Assembly (NCBI RefSeq): GCF_009727055.1
Contig: NC_052349.1
Coordinates: 36,989,982 to 37,053,981, forward strand
Direction: 5' to 3'
DNA length: 64,000 bases
Origin: Benincasa hispida
Lineage: Eukaryota; Streptophyta; Magnoliopsida; Cucurbitales; Cucurbitaceae
A model generated the notes under the pieces. The model saw nothing but the letters and a program-made list of their open reading frames with translations, made no database searches and was not told the origin of the DNA. Positions within the stretch are counted from its first letter, which is position 1. Each line of letters starts with the position of its first letter. This document shows positions 31,070 through 43,560 of the stretch, one piece after another. The position numbers and the translations under genes were made by a program.

Positions 31070-32740
31070 TGTTAAGGTTGATGCCCTAAATCTCGTGGTC
31101 TTATAGTTTATAAATTATATTTATACAAACATATAATTTACTTAATAAAATAAGTGTTATTTTATTTGTCACTTAGTTGCATTAACCCAAAAACTAATAA
31201 ACTAAGATCCAAGGTTATTAGATGTAATTTAAACATGTATGTAGAGACATACAAGTAGATCATGTTTAAGTAATAACCTGAATGGTCTGTAGTACATGGA
31301 TAAGGCTAGGTACCTTATCCTTGTGACATTACGAATATGACACGTTTTATTCGTCGACTTAATAAACCTACATTTTGGGGATTCGTCTGATTATGGAGTT
31401 GGGAACACAGCCACCCAAGATGGGATTCACTCCTTCCTTATTGTTAGAATAAGTAGATAAATTACTTCCTTAAGGGTTGATTCTGGGGCTTGAACAATGT
31501 GGCACCACACTTTCTCTTAGCCTGCTAGGGGTTCGATTACAGTTGGACTATAACTAATTGTTCATTAGAGGGATTCATGGTACTTAAGAAGTTAGATGTG
31601 ACTATATGGATACGGTAATTTTGACTCAGTTGTACTTATAAGAAATTTGTGAAGGGCTAACACGTTGTTGGTTGGTTATATCCAATGGAGAAATATATCT
31701 CTAGTGTGAAGAGTGTAGCTATCAGTCTTTAGTGGAGTGACCAACAGTTAATGAAGCTTTATCAATTTAATTAAAGAGTTTAATTAATTAATCAAGTATC
31801 ATTGGAGCTTCAATCTATAAGTCCATAAGGTCCCTTGTTATTTCAATAAGGATTAATGAGAATCAAATCAATTTTGGATTAATTTGAATTGTTCATTTTA
31901 ATTAAAGAGAAGTAATTATATAAGATATAATTAAGATAATGAATAATGTATATTATAATATAAAGTTTTCATGAGAGAAATAAATACTTGAATATGATTT
32001 AAACATTATTTATGTGAATGTGATTCATATAAAAACTATAGGTTAAAATTAATATGGATATGATTCATATTAATACTATAGGTTAATTGAGAGAATAATA
32101 AACTATGGGTTATATTATATATGATACAATATAAACAATATGTTACATGTTTCATGTGATATAACGTACAGTTTAATATATATATATATATATATATTAA
32201 ATTAAAATTCATTTTTGAATTTTATAAAATAAAAATGAGGAGGGAGTTATTTTAATAACTCCCCTCAACTTTTCTTTCTTCTACGTGCAACACAGGAAAA
32301 GGAGGTTAAGTGGTTTATCTTATTCTTCTTCTGGCAATTCAAGAAATCTTTCAGTGTGTGTGAAATTTCTCTCAGCAAAAAACTCTTCCCTTCCCTTTCA
32401 CAAAATTATACCCAAGCCCACATAACTCCGCATGATTCTCACCTTGAGAATAACTTGGAAGATCTTGTAGTGGTGTTCTTTGTTGTATCATTGGGTTGCT
32501 GTCTTCAAGTTGCTGTGAACGGGAGTTTAAGAGGAGATCAGCTTGTGCTGGTGTTGTTGGAGAGGATACATAAAGAAATATTCTTCAAGGGTGAGTCTCC
32601 GATTTCCCTTTCTTATTCGTAAAAATCTCATTAGAGAAAAGCATGCTTAGAATTAATTATGTTTATCATAGTTTCCATCCCTCTAAATTATAGTGTTATG
32701 TAAAAAAAAATTGGAGACTACATGCATTCCTTTGCTTCCA
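31070..32740 (+). repeat. Copia element C, 3' LTR
   Basis: It starts TGTTAAGGTTGATGCCC directly after the polypurine tract and ends near TTTGCTTCCA. It shares the AAATCTCGTGG, TTATCCTTGTGAC and TTTAGTGGAGTGACC landmarks with the LTR of element D. It holds a TA microsatellite near 32175-32200. The 3' boundary is approximate because no second LTR of this element is in the window. Confidence 0.7.
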
Positions 32741-34609
32741 TTTTGGGGTATTCCACACCTTTCAGAATTCGGATTCCGAATCCTGGGTCTGAGGCGTTAT
32801 AGATGGTAGACACATAAAATTGAAAATTTAGGGTTGCATTAGACATAAAACTCAAATTTATATCTAAAAGATCAAAAAATTCAAAATTTTTAAAATTTTC
32901 AAGGTTGTATATATCTATGAAAATTCAAAATTGAATGTTCAAAGATCTTTATATTAGAGATTGAAATAAAGGCTAACTAACATACAACACAACCTATTAC
33001 ACACGATGTTACAAGAATTCTAAGAACATCAAAGATAAATATAGATAAATAAAGTTAGAACATAACACAGAGTCTGGTAACCCAATTCGTTGCAATACTA
33101 CCTATGTCAGGAGGCAACGTGCACGTGGAAAGATATTTTTGCTAATATAAATTAGCCAAACAATTACAATAATGTACTTATCTGAAAATAAATGACAATT
33201 ACAGTGACACTTAAATAACTCAACTTAAAGAACGATCACTTAGGCCCCCTCTAAGTGTGAGACTTCTTCTCAATGAAACTATGACTCCCTTAAGTGTGAG
33301 ATATCCTCACCTTCCACAGACTTAAACTCCTCCTAAGTATAAGAATATTAGTGAATGATTACTTAGCTCTTCTTATGTATAAGACTCCATCTCAACTCAA
33401 AATTATATTTGTCCCACTTTAATGATGAACTTAGGCTTTCCCTATGGTTGAGAATCCCTTTTGAAGTTATAATAGAACGATTTAACAAGATCTTGAGTGG
33501 AACAACACACTTTTACAATCTAAAGGATTGACACACCCGTGGTTTATGGCAAACACACATGACAAAATGGCTCAATACTTCTTCAAAATGACCAACCCTA
33601 ATATGAGAGAAATAACTATATCCTCTTAAATATGCACAATGATAAAAGAGGAAACAACCCTAAAAAAAGGTATGCACAACCTAGAAAAGAAACTAAAATC
33701 GTGGAAATAAACTCCCATAATGTTCAATATAAGGAAAAAAAATATTCTGCATAATAAACAAGCTGTAGGACATCGAACTTTCTGGAACAACAAATGCAAG
33801 GACATCCTAAAGATCAATCCAAGGAATAGGAGGACTTAGAGAGCAACTGCATCAACATTCTTAAAGAAATATTGTCAATATCAGATCTTTAATAGAGACA
33901 AAATTGAAAGTTTAAGACCTATTGGATACTTTTGAAAGTTCAGTGACCAAGTATAGTGATCAAATTATAGAATACAAACCTCATAGTTCAACAACGTAAT
34001 TTATTATTATTTTTTGGAATTTATGAGGATTGGAATCAACTAATATAAATGATATTGATGCAGGGAGATAAGTATCTTAGAATGATGGACTACCAAACCT
34101 AGTTACTCTAATCATTGGAAAGGAAAGAATGGCTTATATTGTGTAGGATTATCAAGGAGAAGCCTACATGGAGCTAATATAATTTAGATGCTCAAAATAT
34201 TGCTAAAGATATATCATCCCAAACCTGTAAGTGTGGATAGGAGAAGAGGAAAAGAAAGGAAGAAAAGAATAATTTATCTTCAACTCAAGCTGACTCTTAT
34301 GGCTTTACAATTGAGGTATTAAATTAATAACCATATCGAATATTTAGGTCAATATGTTGGCCTTATGTCATGACATCTAGGTTAACATGTTAAAGCTAGC
34401 TACTTGAAATTAAGTTTTTTTCCTCGAATGTTAATCAACATTTTGTCAATCCTATATCTTGATATTTTTCCGATATATATCAATGTCCTTTTCCAGCTAG
34501 CAAGGGGTGAAACTTTCTATCAAGTTGTCGAGATATTTGGTTCAAGCTTGAGCAAAATAGCATGTATGATAACTTGATATGTACTCTTAGAACAACATAT
34601 ATAAACTTG
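32741..34609. other. Intergenic AT-rich DNA, no gene seen
   Basis: No coding frame or recognised element. Around 33060-33150 and 33880-33990 the sequence has the 'TTGGATACTTTTGAAAGTTCA' type of wording common in plant non-autonomous transposons (quoted in part), but no inverted ends could be paired. Confidence 0.4.
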
Positions 34610-35050
34610 GAAAAAGTATCATTTTGGTTCGTTCTTAAGTTTTGTATTTAGTTTTCATTTGATCCTCTAAGTTTTTAATTGTTACATTTTCAATCTTTAA
34701 ATTTTGAGTTTGAATTCAATTTAGTCTCTAGATTTCAAAATGTTATAATTTTATTTTTGAGGTTAGAATTTTGTTTCAATTTGACCCCTAAGTTTCAAGA
34801 TTTACACGTTAACTATAATTTTTCACTAGATACTCTCATTCAGTTTTTAGTGTTAATACAATTAATTAATTTAAAGGAATTATAACTAATTAGGTTTCAC
34901 TAATTTTTTTTATCAGTATTAGAATTAATTTATTTTTTATAATAATTTTAAATTAATTATAAAATACCAAAATGGAAAACGAATATAGTATAAATTTTGA
35001 AACATAGAGATCAAATTAAAACAAAATTCAAAACATAATAACTAAAAGGT
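34610..35050. mobile_element. Possible small non-autonomous DNA transposon
   Basis: The left arm contains repeated ATTTGATCCTCTAAGTTT-type phrases. The right arm (about 34990-35045) contains the reverse-complement type, GAAACATAGAGATCAAATTA. The arms are inverted and imperfect, as in Mutator-like or hAT-like miniature elements. Similar right-arm wording recurs at 36560-36625, so the element could instead extend there and include the tandem array. No target duplication was identified. Confidence 0.35.
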
Positions 35051-35336
35051 AGTTTGCAATGGATAATAATTTAAGAATATGATTTTGTAAGTCTATCTCT
35101 TATATTTGAGATTTTGCAGATATAACAAAATTTTTAGTTTAGTAATTCATTTTTTCTTCATTCCAAAATTGCCCCATTTAACAACCTTCCTTTTGATTCT
35201 TATGCATGTGTTCGATGCTTCGACCAAAACTCCACGGTGGGTTTTTATATGAGTTCCTTTTAGAGCTCCACCGCCAAATCATGACCTCATTTTTAGGACA
35301 TTTTATTTTCAAGAACTGTGGGTCGAGCTTCAATCC

Positions 35337-35358
35337 TTTTTTTTTTTTTTTTTTTTTG
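35337..35358 (+). repeat. Poly-T run
   Basis: About 22 consecutive T bases, low complexity. Confidence 0.8.
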
Positions 35359-35684
35359 CTTAATTTATCTTGTATCTCAATATGATTCGTGTAAAAGAAA
35401 CTTTTCTTATTTTATTTCTTAAAAAGAAGTATATCAATGATAATATCGATACACTTTGTATTAAGTATTATCAATTTTCTTATATTATTCAAATATAGTT
35501 AAGCAATATAGTTAAATATGCTGCAAATTAAGTGTATCGAGAATGTATCTACATAATTGATATATTTAATATAAACTATTTATAATTAATTTATAACATA
35601 TAATATCATTTCTCAAATCTAATAACTAAATAAAAACATTTAAAAGTTGGTAACATCTCAAATGTATCAACAATATAACGTGTG

Positions 35685-36175
35685 TATCAAGATAAAGTAT
35701 ATCAACAATATAATTGAATTTATCATTGTAAAATATAACGATAATGTTTCAATCAAGTGTATAAGTAATATAAATGAATATATCATTATAAAGTATATCG
35801 TCAATATATTAATCAAGTGCATCAGTAATATCAACATGTATATCATTATAAATTATATTAATAATATACAAATTAAGTATATCGGTAATATAAAGATGTG
35901 TATCATTATAAAGTATATCAATAGTATGTAAGTCAAGTATATTAGTTATATAAATGAGTGTATCATTATAAAGTATATCAACAATATATTAGTAAAATAT
36001 ATTAGCAGTATCATTATAAAGTATATCAATAGCATGCTAGTCAATTATATTAGCGGTATAAACAAGTATATCATTATAAAGTATATTAATATAATATCAA
36101 TAAAGTTTATGAATAATATATACGTGTATATCATTATAAAATATATTAATAGTGTATCATTATTATATCTCAACA
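35685..36175 (+). repeat. 60-bp tandem array, about eight units
   Basis: Units start with TATCATTATAAAGTATATCA at 35721, 35781, 35841, 35901, 35961, 36010, 36069 and 36129. Six of the seven steps are 59-60 bp, and one is 49 bp after an internal deletion. A partial unit begins at 35685. Because 60 is a multiple of three, a frame of repeated 20-residue blocks (IIIKYI...) stays open. This is a by-product and not evidence for a gene. Confidence 0.85.
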
Positions 36176-37032
36176 TTAATATATCAGCAGTAGTACAATT
36201 GGTTGAAAAATATTCCACTTCAAATAAAATGTCTGGAGAACATTTTTTGTCAAAGTAATTAGGGAGCAGAAAAGGAAAGACAAAATGGGGTTAAAATAAA
36301 ACCCTAAATCTTAGGAAAATTAGTGGTGAAAAGTGGGAACAGGAAGTCGAGGACATCTAAGACAATTTTGAATGATATTTGTGAGTTTGGACTTGAAAAT
36401 TTGCCATTTCTACAAACATAAAGAGTATGGGCTACATGCTTAATTATCCTAACCTATTACGTCTCTGATCCAAATAACTTTAATTAAAAGTGTAACATTT
36501 TAAAACATAAGTGCTACATTAAAATTAAACAAAAAATCTATAAAAAAATAAAAGTGAAATATATTGAAATCTAGGAACTAAACAGAAGTTATATCAAGAA
36601 TCTAGGGATTAAAAAGATTTTTTTCCTTGCAAAATTTGATTGTATGGATCAATAGAGTTACAATGTCCCCCTTTTATTGGAGAGATTATTGAAGAGTTAT
36701 AAAATTTATTGAAATTTTAATGGATCAATGATGATGGGATTTTTTTTGGAAATTAACAAAAAAAAATAATAAAAATATTTAAATTATCAAATAAAATTTC
36801 ACCATTTTAAAGTAATTTAGGCTTCCTTGCTATGATGTAGTGGAAACTATTAGTTTCATCAGTCCTAAGATCGATGTCAAAATTGTAGACATATGAAAAT
36901 GTCAACAGAAATTCAATTTTCTAATTAGAACCGAGCAAAATAAGCTCACATTGAATCATAATTTTTTATAGCTATAAGTTGGAGACCATTGAGATATAGA
37001 TATCAAATTACAAGATTTTTATTTTTTATTTC

Positions 37033-37066
<34 letters not shown>

Positions 37067-37845
37067 TTGAGAAAAAGCAGTTGTTACATAAAATAAATAA
37101 GTGTTTTTGGTAAATATTCTAGTTTTGCAGCCTCTTTGGGATTTAGAGTAAATAGGTATTTTTGGTAAATCTTCTAGTTTTAGAGCCTCCTTGGGATTGA
37201 GACTTTGAATTGTGTGATTTTGAAATAGTACTAAAGATAGCTTTTAAGAATAAAAATGGTGTCATATTGAAATATGGAAATATGATAAACATTAATAGAC
37301 ATCTATTAATGTCCAGCTACTACTGAGAGTGACACATTTTACTAGTTTTGAAAATATTTTCAGTAAGTTTGTCATTTAAAATAATTATCCACAAAAATAT
37401 GTTGGCTCTACTTACAAACTTTATCTCTATTTTATCCTCTTAAAGATCTGCTTCAATTAATAATTTTTTATATATACATGCATGAAATCTTCGACTTTTT
37501 TTAGTTATAAATTATTGTGCTCTCTTTTTTTTAATTATTTTTTTAATATTGAATTATTCTTTTTATTAATAGGTATGGTTTTTGGAGTATAGACAAATAT
37601 ATATATATATATATAAACAGTAAGAGCATTTATAATACTACACAACTATATAAAAAAAATGAAAAGAAAATGATCTTTATGTGTTAAGAAAATTTGAAAT
37701 TATCATAACTATTATTTCAATGAAAAAAATAGTGAACGACTCCAAATTTTTATGGTGAATCAGAGTAATATTTCACATGCATAATTTGAAATCAAGAGAT
37801 TATGTTGTTCCAAATTTGATAATGGCAAGAATACTCGATGAACTT

Positions 37846-37876
<31 letters not shown>

Positions 37877-37970
37877 TATATCTTTTCATTAAAATTGAAA
37901 TAACATTTTGTTTGATATTATTTACTTTAATAATTGATTTATTGTTTAGTTTTAATTTTTCATTCAAAAA
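36176..37970. other. AT-rich intergenic DNA with microsatellites
   Basis: It holds a TTA repeat (37034-37069) and AT repeats (37597-37615 and 37852-37880). No gene was recognised. Near 37085-37195 a phrase AATA-GTGTTTTTGGTAAAT is repeated about 65 bp apart. Confidence 0.5.
37034..37069 (+). repeat. TTA trinucleotide microsatellite
   Basis: About 11-12 uninterrupted TTA units. Confidence 0.9.
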
Positions 37971-38024
37971 GCCCTTATAGCTCAGTGGTAGAGCGTCAGT
38001 CTTGTAAACTGAAGGTCCGTAGTT
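37971..38024 (+). pseudogene. tRNA-Thr(UGU), truncated at the T arm
   Basis: GCCCTTATAGCTCAGTGGTA gives the 5' acceptor strand and D arm with an intact A box. The anticodon stem TCAGT/ACTGA encloses the loop CTTGTAA, anticodon TGT, for threonine. The variable loop and the start of the T stem follow (AGGTCCGTAGTT). The T loop with the B box, the T-stem 3' side and the 3' acceptor strand are absent, replaced by AAACAAAAGAAATAG. It is therefore a 3'-truncated tRNA gene. A SINE is less likely because the B box is missing. Confidence 0.75.
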
Positions 38025-38700
38025 AAACAAAAGAAATAGTAATTAATGTAACTATTAAAAAAGTGTTTAAACTAATAATATATCTACTTTGATCATTATA
38101 TTATGCGTTATACGTTATTTATCACTAGGTCAACCAACGATGGTTAAAAAAAAAAAAATAGACTATCTATGAAAAAATTTATAAGTTTTATTTTTTCTCC
38201 AACGTCTCCATCTCTCACATTCTCTTTCCACTCTCAACTCTCCGCTATCTCTGCATTCCCAATTTTCGCTCTTTTCATAGCTACGACTCTATAAAAAGCC
38301 CTTCATCCCTTCCCTTCCCATTTTCATAGCTACGACTTCTTCCCTTCCCTTTCGATTTGTTGCACGACTTCTTCATTTCCATTCCGTTTGTGCTATTTCC
38401 TCCCTTCAGCATTCGATCGAGTTCCCTTCTCTTTCCATCTGAGTATTTGTGGCAGGTATTTCATCTCCCATCCTTCTATTCGCTGCCCTAAGTCGTCTTT
38501 GTCTTCCCAAATTTCATCTCCTTCCAAAATCACCGGAAACGATTTAACCTGTATCGAAAATCCTGTCCTTAGAACAACTTTTAATGACCCAGTTCTTCCC
38601 CACACAATCACAAACTCGTAAATCACAAAACGGCCAGTTGAATACTTGGAATCGCTGATGTGTTTCACTTGAACCAGTTAACCAACATAATAGCAAGGTA
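38025..38700 (+). promoter_or_regulatory. CT-rich promoter-like / 5' leader-like stretch
   Basis: From about 38195 the plus strand becomes CT-rich (CTCTTTCCACTCTCAACTCT). TATAAAAA lies at 38290-38297, and a direct repeat TTTTCATAGCTACGACT lies at about 38272 and 38322. A 77-codon frame from 38388 (MCYFLPSAFDRVPF) has no recognised similarity. The composition resembles a plant core promoter and 5' untranslated leader, so a host-gene fragment or the edge of an unidentified element is possible. Confidence 0.3.
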
Positions 38701-39800
38701 ATTAGAACATCATTTAGTATATTGAAAGCATTATGGTTTTGTGTGTACATTCTTATATCTGTTTGTGCTAGTCTATTCTTCTAATTTAGATATTTCTCAT
38801 TCTTCTCATTTGCAAGGCAAGAACCTAAATCTCCTAATTTAGGGCTTTTTCACCACTCACTCTTCTTTAATCAAATTTTATTTTTCTTTCTGTGGTTCGG
38901 TTCCAATCGAGAGTTACTACTTTAAAAGAAGTTACTTCGAGTAAAATTTTTAGTTATAATTTTGTTGCCTTGTGTTCTACTTGAGAAAAGCTAGTTTATT
39001 TCCAGAGGGAGAATTTTTCAAGCTAAAAATGGAGTATTTGTTGTAGATATAATTGTGTTGCCTTGTTCAGCTCATTTTCTCTTCGTTTTTGTGTTGTCCA
39101 TTTTTTTTATTATTTATCTTAATAGAAAGAGTTCTTATATTTGTTTTTGTTACATTAAGTTGGAAAACATATATATTTACATATTTACACAGTAAAAAAG
39201 ATTGAAAACAGAGGAATCAATTGGTTCTCAATGATTATTATAAAATGCAGTTATATTTTATTGTAGTTTGATGGTTTAATTTCGAGCTAATGTTTTATTG
39301 CTCCTCAACCTATTTACATATATATCCAACTTAGAAGGCATTGCATTAGAAAAATCTCTTTCCCTCTGTTAGTTATATTGTATTATTTTTCTTTTCTAGT
39401 ACTTCTTTGTTTTCATTCTTTCTCTATACTCACACACGAAGTGTCACTCACAGTTTCATCTCGACAGAAGCTTGGCCAAGTACCGATTGAACCAAAGATA
39501 GTTTCGCCGGTTGATTTGGAATTCCCTTGACGTCGTAAGACTAATCCACAACACACCGATCTTGGATTAGGCGTCAGAATGTGTGGTTAGGGATGAGCGT
39601 GAAGTTAGTAAGAAAAGCCTTTGTGACCGAATAGATGTTGTTTTCGACAGCGACCAATGACTCTATATTTTGGGTATTGAAGGCTTGCTATTGACGATCC
39701 TTTTTAAGCTTTTCCTCTGACAACAAATAGAATTTGTGGTTGGGCCCTCTCTACAAATACTCTCAACATTGTCTTTCATATTTTTCGGTATCATCTTTCA
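38701..39800. other. Intergenic DNA, no gene recognised
   Basis: T-rich to about 39420, then a more balanced stretch (39430-39790) that I could not assign to a gene or element. Confidence 0.4.
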
Positions 39801-39968
39801 AACAAGTAAATCTCGTAGTCTGTAAACATATTGTTGTATAAACATATATTATTGTTAATAAAATAAGTGTTATTTTATAAACATATACTCAATCTAATAA
39901 ACTAAGATCCGAGGTTATTTTATGTAATTTAAACAAGTATGTAGAGACATACAGGTGGATCTTGTTTA
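39801..39968 (+). repeat. Element D, 5' LTR remnant
   Basis: It matches 45895-46050 of the 3' LTR: GTAGTCTGTAAAC, TTAATAAAATAAGTGTTATT, AATAAACTAAGATC and the AGAGACATACAGGTGGAT segment. Both ends are truncated. Confidence 0.75.
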
Positions 39969-40340
39969 CATTTTGCTATGTGTTCATGTAGAGTTTTCTA
40001 TACGACCGTGTAGTATATGCTAGACGTTCACATAGCTAAATGCTACGCGATTGTGTAAAGTTATTGCACGATCATGTTGCGTTGGTAGCAAGATTGCGTA
40101 AGCGCTCGAGGAGTAGACGATCGAGCGGCATTTAATGCTTGACGCATGGGTTGCGTGCTAAACGATCGTGTGGACTATCATGCTCATCGCATAGTCTTTA
40201 GCTACACGATTACATGGTATGCACTACTCGAAGCACGTTGCACGATCGCGTGAACTTTCATGATCACCGTAAAGTCCAAAGCTATGCAATCGTTGTTACA
40301 CGATCGTTTATACTCGATGCTTGTTGCTCGACGGTAAGGA
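39969..40340 (+). repeat. CGATCG-rich motif cluster in the element D leader
   Basis: Variants of TACACGATCGTGTAG and AACGATCGTGTGG are scattered with other ACGAT words. The same kind of cluster fills the leader of element E (52185-52980) and parts of 7870-8110. Confidence 0.65.
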
Positions 40341-42119
40341 CATTTGCTACACAATCAAGCTGCAATGCTTCAAGGCGAGCGGTTCAAGACCCGGTTCACT
40401 TATTCCGAACCGGTGGACTCAACTTTTAAAACCTACCATAGGTTATGCATTTATTTTCATGCATCATTTTATATATTATAAAAATTATAATATATTAGTA
40501 TGCATGATTTAAATTACATAAAGCATACTCATGCATCATATAATATAAGAGTTATACTATATGTATGCATGCATTATAGCATATCCATGCATCATTTATA
40601 TTATAAGTGTTATAATATAAAGTTGAATGGTTGTATGGAATGTATACGATAGCTTACTTCATTACTCAGTTATATAATAGTTATATGTTAGTAATGAATG
40701 AACATTGCATGAAACATGATATTACCTTAGGTTAATTTATAATTGTTATAAATAAATCATGTATGTCTTGCTTGCAATGTCGGTTTTAATTTGTTTCATT
40801 TACTTTATAAGAGTGATAAAAAAATGAAATTAAAAATTAAAATCAATAACCAAAAGTTGCATGCAAACTTAGGTAAAATCATTTTTTAAAATAGTTTTAA
40901 ACTATGATTGAGATAGACTTAAGTTCACAAATTTCTAATAAGATTAGAAATTAGATTAATCTTTTAAATCGGTTTAATAGGATTAAATTGATTTCAATAA
41001 AAGATTAAAGTTGTAGTAAATATATCTATAAGGAACCTTTTGTCTAAGGCGGGTTCTGGCTAGGCTGGGGTATTTAAGCTGACGGAAATGAAACACCCCT
41101 ACCTGGGAACCTACTTGGAAAGTGAATGAGATAGATTTGCTACAAACATGCAATTGTTGATTAATATTTGTTAAAGTGTTTAATGAATGTTAATCAAATT
41201 TGTTTAACTTTCTAAAGTAAGTGTTACTATTGGGCAAACTTAAACAATCACTTAGTAAAAATAATTAGCCGTATTTTTCCTAAGTAAATTAAACCCTAGG
41301 TTGTTAAAATACTGAGTGGAAGGAAAAGATGTATATGATATGTCATTTTTCCACTCACGTTTCTCCCTTACTATTTATACCGTGAGATTTATGGTTGGCC
41401 TTGAGGCGCCCTGGGAGCGTCCCCGTTTGGATGGTGTTTGCATGGGTCAATATCAAGGTGAATGAATAGAATATTTATAGTAAGTGGGAGAAGGATGCGT
41501 GTCAACATGTCTTACGATTTCTTCCATTCGTTTGCACCATGAGACCTTCTTGCACCGCCTCGAGACATCCTGGGAGTGTCCCTCTTCGGATGGTTTGTGT
41601 AGTTGGTCAATATCAAGGCGAACTCCAGAAATGAATAAGGTCGCTTTAGTTTTTGCCCCAATTGGTTTTTACCTTCGATTGGCTCATGGGGAGAAACTCT
41701 AGGATCTAAAATGATGGGTCACACTTACGAAAAATTATTAAGCAAGTTAATGATTTCTTGATCAAACAAATGATGACTAATCATTATAGGAATAAGAGTT
41801 ATTCTGGTGTAATGATTAGTTGAGAGTGTCTCAATTCAGTGAAGGGAGAAATTGACTACCCTTCGGTGGCTTTTGTCCTAAATCACTAAAGCGTCATTGC
41901 AAAATTAGATGTTAAATGGGGTTCATTTAGATTTTGCTAAAACTAATTGGATTTTTTTAAAAAGAGTTATACTAAAATCTAATGTAGATCAATTATTGAT
42001 TTTAAAGCGTCATTGCTATTATTGATTTTCCTTAGTTGCCTTTTCAAGTTTGATCGGTTTTAATTACATGACGTGGAAAGAATCCATTAAAATTCTTTTC
42101 GTGGTAAACAGCCTCGAAG
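40341..42119 (+). other. Element D untranslated leader
   Basis: No gene is present. It includes an inverted pair CCGGTTC/CGAACCGG near 40391-40413, three copies of a CATGCATCAT...TATATTATAA block (40440-40640), and a repeated GGGAGYGTCCC...GGTCAATATCAAGG phrase at about 41410 and 41571. The part after 41600 matches the leaders of copy A and element E. Confidence 0.55.
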
Positions 42120-42484
42120 TTTTCATGAATGAGGATTGTCCTCAAGTCTTAACCCCTGATGCACCATGAAATGTTCGTAATGCATATGAGGTGTGGATGA
42201 AGGCTAATTCAACTGCCCAACTTCACATTTTGGCAAGCATACCTGATGCATTGCCCAAAAGGTTTGAGAACATGGTCATTGTACATGAGATCATGGAATC
42301 GTTGCGAGATTTGTTTGAACGACAGTTCTCACTATTCAAGCAAAATGGGATTGTTGACAATGAAACCAGTAGTATTAGTTCCCAAGACAATATCCAGTCC
42401 ATATTGAATGTCAATGGACTAACAGAGAAAACAGTTGTTGCCAACTCTATGAAGATCATTGACGAGGATTGTCCTTTGAGATAA
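42120..42484 (+). pseudogene. Element D, partial gag
   Basis: The frame from 42191 shows VWMKANSTAQLHILASIPDA and IVHEIMESLRDLFE, the first half of the UBN2-type gag domain, preceded by NEDCPQVLTPDAP and a stop. After about 42330 the sequence (NGIVDNETSSISSQDN) no longer follows known gag and ends at 42484. The second half of gag and the zinc knuckle are absent. Only 97 codons are open, against about 250-300 in full elements, so this element could not assemble particles by itself. Confidence 0.7.
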
Positions 42485-43560
42485 AACATGGAGTTTATAA
42501 TATGGGTTCTGATACTGATCCCATTATTCTCCAAAAAAGAAAGAACTCAAAAAACGATAAATATGATTTATTTGTCTTGGAGACGTGTTTAGTAGATAAT
42601 GATGATTATGCTTGGATTATTGATTTAGGGGCTACTAACCACGTGTGTTCTTCCCATCAAGGATTTAGTTCTTGGAAACAGTTGAAAGTTAGAGAGATGA
42701 CTCTTAGAGTCGGTACTGGCAAGGCCGTTTCAACTGTTGCTGTAGGTAGGCTTAAGTTATTTTTGGACAAGAAACAATATCTATTATTGGATAACGTATA
42801 TATAGTACCTCATAATAAGGGTAACCTAATTTCTGTTTCTTGTCTAATTGAACAAATTTATTACATTTTCTTCTCTGAGAATAAAGTGTTTATTTTTAAG
42901 AATGGAATGGAGATAGGTTTTGGTTCAATGGAACATAACTTGTATGTATTAAGACTATTAGTCATAAAAGTTGTGCTCAATACTAAAATGTTCAAAATAG
43001 CAACAACAGTAAAAAGACCAAGAAGTTATCCTAAAGAAAATATCCATCTTTGGCATCTAAGGTTAGGTCACATCAATTTCAATAGGATTGAGAAGTTTGT
43101 GAAAAGTGGACTTCTAAATGGTTTAAAAGAAAACTCTTTAGTAGTATGTAAATCATGTCTTGAAGGCCAAATGACCAAACGACCTTTTACTGGAAAAGGT
43201 TATAGAGCCAAAGAAACCTTAGAGCTTATACATTAAGACCTCTGTGGTCCGATGAATGTAAGAGCACGAGGTGGGTATGAATATTTCATCTCTTTCATAG
43301 ATGATTATTCTAGAATTGGGTATCTATACCTAATGCAACATAAGTTTGAAGTTCTTGAAAAGTTCAAGGAGTACAAGACTGAAGTTGAAAACTTGTTAGG
43401 TAAGAAGATAAAAACACTACGATCTGATAATGTGGAGAATATATGGACTTAAGATTCCACTATATGATAGAATATGGAATCACGTCTTAATTCTTAGTCC
43501 CAGGTACATGTCAACAGAATGGTGTATTAGAAAGGAGAAACAGAACCCTGTTGGACATGG
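42485..43560 (+). pseudogene. Element D, protease and integrase
   Basis: The frame 42469-43236 is the longest open copia frame here (255 codons). KYDLFVLETCLVDND leads to WIIDLGATNHVCSS: the protease triad DSG has become DLG at residue 53, probably inactivating. LWHLRLGHINFNRIEKF and VVCKSCLEGQMTKRPF form the integrase zinc region. A stop replaces Ser in the normally LIHSDLCGP motif at 43234-43236. The core resumes as DDYSRIGYLYLMQHKFE and LRSDN (second Asp), then is lost through stops after 43450. Confidence 0.82.

Noticed and set aside
35647..36258. Ile/Tyr/Lys/Asn-rich open frames
   Set aside because: The product of a 60-bp tandem repeat whose unit is divisible by three; no start context or domain.
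38388..38621. 77-codon frame as a host gene
   Set aside because: No recognised domain, antisense frames of equal length overlap it, and there is no downstream exon that could be supported. Kept only as promoter-like sequence.
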